From Gentiana macrophylla (Eukaryota; Streptophyta; Magnoliopsida; Gentianales; Gentianaceae), in assembly GCA_026214975.1 (NCBI GenBank), contig CM047808.1, positions 2,904,073 to 2,968,072 of the forward strand: DNA of 64,000 nt, read 5' to 3'. The notes beneath the pieces are model-generated. The model did no database searches. It was not told the DNA's origin and was given only the letters and a program-made list of their open reading frames with translations. This document shows, one piece after another, positions 60,872 to 64,000 of the stretch; position 1 is the first letter of the stretch, and every line of letters starts with the position of its first letter. The position numbers and the translations under genes are program-made.

Positions 60872-61739
60872 ATTTTAAAAACTTAACTTGTTAGGAGATA
60901 GATAATTCATATTTTAAGCAATTCAACGGTACCATTAAGTCTGACCTTATAACAAAGAGCCTCAACATGACATGATGACATAAAATGGACTACAAGGCCT
61001 TCAAAGAGCTAACAATATAAATACGAAGACAATGTTGATGGAGAAGTTTGAGCTCTTAATATTCTACTCTGATTTCATATTGCATTTCTATATTTCGCAA
61101 AAACTTAAATTATTGACATTCTATTAGAGTATTTTATCTTTTTATTTTACGAATCCATTGTTCACTTCAACTATTTCGTTAACTTTTTATGAGTGGAATT
61201 GTCCTGATTTTTTTTTAAAGAATAATAAATGCTAATTTTGATTAAATGAGACCAAATAGAAGACCAAAAGTGTCAACGCATCTTGTTAAGCCATTTTTTT
61301 TTCAGTGGGCCAATATTTTTTTTAAACAATAATCTATTGAATTCACTTTCTATTTGAGGTCATTTTCCTTTTCTTAATAATTCTTATGAATGAAATACAT
61401 ATAATAAACATGATTAGTATGACTTTGATAATCAAAGAAAGATATATAGCCAAGTTATAATATATATGAAACATCATGCATAACAAACTATTACATGACA
61501 ACCCATTGACCATGCATAGTTGACACTAATTTAGCATTACATAAATACCAAGTGACACATATCAACCCTTATTTAAGACCAAACATGACTTATTAGGTAA
61601 CATAAATAACACACTAGACACTCAAAATAAACCTTAAAAAATACAAATAGCTTCCCCAAGTCTTCAAAATGTTCTTATTAATCCAAACTTCTTTATTTAA
61701 CCCATAGCTAGCTTGGTTCATCTTGGTCACACCTTCAAC

Positions 61740-62601
61740 TTACCTAACCCTGCAAATCATAACACCAAATTAATAGATCATATCAATGAGGGAAATTTTT
61801 TATGCGAAAGACTTATAATATATCTTTAAATTAGCATTTCGTTACGGATTCTGTATTTGGTATATTCAAACATCAATTTCTCCGTATGACAAATCTATGT
61901 TCATAGTGAAATGCTGTATGATATCATGACAGGTCTTATTATCACACGTTATATTGTAAAATTTATTGTATCATATATATATACATATATATTCGAAATT
62001 TTGAAAAAAAAAAAAAAACAATTAGTTACCTTGAGCAGTCAACAGAAGGGCTGAGAGGATAAGGAAGAGTAACACCACATCTAGAAGGGATGCTAGCAGC
62101 ATTCCTAAGGTAGTTAGCATTGCCATTAGCATTTGAAGCCATGTTTTTCAGGCAAGTGCAGACGCTCTGGCGGTCTGGCGTGGCCCTCGCCGCCGCGTAA
62201 AGTGACCGGATTCCGCTACAGCAAGACGCCTGCAATCAATATATATATATATAACAAAGCCAAGATTATGTTTTTCCGGCAGATAAGTTGGGCTGATGAA
62301 CCAACATTACTATTATTGAAGGGAACATGTACTATTTAATTACACAAATGCCCCCAGTACCCGTATCCTATATTTTCTGAAAATCCCTACCCACATACCC
62401 TGTAGCCACGTATATGTATCCGTGCGTGCAACCTAGCTAGGCTACGTATGTTCGTACCTGCAATGGAGCGCTTCCCATGACGAAGCTCAGGCATGGATAA
62501 AGGGTATTTAACACAGTCTCACATGATATGGCAGCTTCCATTTGAGGTGCAAGAACAAGCATGAGCATGAAGCACATGCATAAGTTCTTCAACACAGCCA
62601 T
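61740..62601 (-). CDS. LTP: Non-specific lipid-transfer protein type 1, 3 exons, 117 aa
   Basis: Minus-strand exons 62601-62458, 62229-62030 and 61749-61740 (TAA) join to 354 nt. Start chosen at MAVLKNLCM, which gives a normal signal peptide (about 24 residues) before mature AISCETVLN; an in-frame ATG at 62637 is a weaker alternative. The eight-cysteine pattern is complete: C-X9-C-X13-CC-X19-CXC-X24-C-X13-C. Secreted apoplastic LTPs bind fatty acyl lipids and serve cuticle deposition and defence. The X in CXC is Thr. An intron between the second Cys and the CC pair is unusual for type 1 LTPs, which mostly have one intron near the C-terminus; that 3' intron is also present here, leaving only three codons in the last exon. 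Confidence 0.92.
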
Positions 62602-62706
62602 TGAAAGAGAGATTTTAGCAAGAAGAAGGGTAATCAAGCTATAGTGTAGTGTGTATTGAGATGTTGATATTTGATAGAATGTATTAGAAAATGAAGTATA
62701 AAGTGA

Positions 62707-62716
62707 TTTATATAAT
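62707..62716 (-). promoter_or_regulatory. TATA box of the LTP gene
   Basis: TATATAAATC on the minus strand, about 107 bp upstream of the chosen ATG, which leaves a leader of about 75 bases. Confidence 0.6.
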
Positions 62717-62717
62717 C

Positions 62718-64000
62718 AAAGGTATTTGGGGTGGATACGTATGTATGGGGTAGTTGGTTGTTGAGTTCAATTTAATATACATTAATTAATGAGAGGTATT
62801 CTTAGTGGTCGTTGCATGAATTCAATTCGATGTCTTGTGAAAGGACACAAAGTCACCCCTTCTAAAATAGGCCATATATAACTATCGCTACTGTCACAAT
62901 TACTCATGACACAACACGTTTTCATATCATTAGTTATCAGGTAGGATCCATTAATAATGATATATAATCTATATTGCAAAAGACAAGTTTTGTCATTGAT
63001 TGTGATTGAATAGTTGTGACCGTAGAATTACTCTTGCTACTGCTATTCTAGCATGGGAAAAAGTCGATAAAATTGATGTGGGCAAAACTTATGGGTTTGA
63101 CACATGTCCTTTAATCATGATATTTTGAAAGGGAAGTGATAGAGTTATTTCCATAAATCTACACTATTTTTACATCATCATCATCTCACCACATATTTTT
63201 CACTTGTGAAAAAGATTAAAAAAATTTGAAGAAATTACAACCACAAGATTATGTTAGGTGTAAAAATAGTTATGTTAGGTGTAAAAATAGTGTAGACTTA
63301 AGAGAGTAACTCTATCACTACCCATTTGGAAAAATGCTAATATGATAACCATTGTGTCACAACGAATGACACAATTTACTTTTACATCTATAACGACGAT
63401 ATAAGACTCATTGATCATGATTTATACCTATCCTAATAAAAAATACGAAAGTGTGTGACGTGTTTGTTACTCAACCGTTGTGATAGTAGCTTCGTCCTAA
63501 TTTTTGTGGGTTCGAGTGAGAGTGTGTATCTTTATGGTCCTTGAGGAATTTGGATAATCAAACTATCTCTCCACTAACGATTCCTTTTAGCGGAGGGCTT
63601 GACAATCATACATACATAATAACTTTCCAAGTCGACGGCTGTGGCGGATCTAGAAAAAAAATTTAGTGGAGGCATCGAAGCAAATTCAAAGATTGAGTGG
63701 GGACATGAATAATGTTTTTATATTTTTTTACCAACAAAACTACATTATTTTTTGAATATCAGTGAGGGCACTGACCCACCACACATAACTTGGGTCTGCC
63801 CCTGGTCCACGGGCATGTGCTCAGTTCAATACATACTCAAAGACTACTTTGGGCATTCTTTCGGGCAAGTCCCAAGCTTAATTCGGTTGATTTTACATTT
63901 AGTATCGACTTGATCAATCACGTTTTGTATATTCTTATTCTCGTTATGTGGAAGATCCCTAGCTACTATTTGCAGAACTCATCACTTGCTCACAAGGATT
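62718..64000. other. Spacer at right edge
   Basis: No gene is seen. GTTAGGTGTAAAAATAGT occurs twice in direct repeat at about 63253-63291. A possible MITE lies at 63639-63806. The rest is AT-rich without recognisable content. Confidence 0.55.
63639..63806. mobile_element. Possible MITE
   Basis: Left end TGTGGCGGATCTAGA and right end GGGTCTGCCCCTGG are roughly inverted, a style of terminus common among small plant elements. No target duplication could be confirmed. Confidence 0.35.

Larger units (their letters stand above)
57394..61739. other. Repeat-rich spacer between SEO and LTP genes
   Basis: Contains the tandem element at 57600-58120, two SINEs (59103-59325, 60639-60871), a lone exon-like ORF at 60419-60557 and a C12 run at about 58681-58692. 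The stretch 59705-60030 looks like LTR leader text (CCTTTATATAGGC) without definable ends. At 60120-60330 AACGAGTCCGTCCAAAATTT is repeated. No complete gene is seen. Confidence 0.55.

Overview
This is nuclear DNA from a flowering plant, almost certainly a eudicot. The genes are split by GT-AG introns, products carry plastid (CbbY) and peroxisomal (malate synthase, C-terminal SKL) targeting signals, a sieve-element occlusion gene is present, and the spacers are AT-rich and full of plant transposons. An asterid is possible but cannot be settled here. No bacterial, organellar or rRNA genes were seen.

Left gene block (1-16.7 kb): the 3' part of an MA3-domain translation regulatory factor (MRF, +), a 10-exon TPR protein (+, 586 aa), an 8-exon chloroplast CbbY-type HAD phosphatase (-, 341 aa) and a 4-exon glyoxysomal malate synthase (-, 567 aa). 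MRF next to this TPR gene looks like conserved eudicot microsynteny (from memory, Arabidopsis AT5G63190/AT5G63200). Introns carry small repeats and MITE-like relics. A Stowaway-type MITE and a strong G-quadruplex motif lie upstream of malate synthase.

Middle (about 19.5-50.24 kb): one nested transposon complex. The host is a decayed autonomous Helitron (about 10.5 kb without insertions) with a Rep/helicase gene, an RPA-like single-strand DNA-binding gene and a clear 3' hairpin plus CTAG end. A 10.8 kb Mutator-like element (MULE) with a perfect 9-bp target duplication splits the helicase. It carries a MuDR-type transposase, a 61-bp satellite array, a small coiled-coil gene and an antisense DUF1985-Ulp1 protease gene. 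A 9.4 kb Copia-type LTR retrotransposon (LTRs about 2.04 kb, minus orientation) sits in an intron of the RPA-like gene. Together these separate malate synthase from the next gene by about 35 kb.

Right gene block (51.5-62.7 kb): a 6-exon CENP-X/MHF2 histone-fold gene (+, 105 aa), a 7-exon sieve element occlusion gene (-, about 705 aa, with three single-base reading-frame breaks), two tRNA-derived SINEs with long target duplications, a tandem repeat, and a type 1 lipid-transfer protein gene (-, 117 aa). The genes are unrelated housekeeping or tissue-specific genes, not a pathway cluster. Several otherwise intact genes (MRF, SEO) carry single-base indels at or near homopolymers; these could be long-read consensus errors or real lesions.
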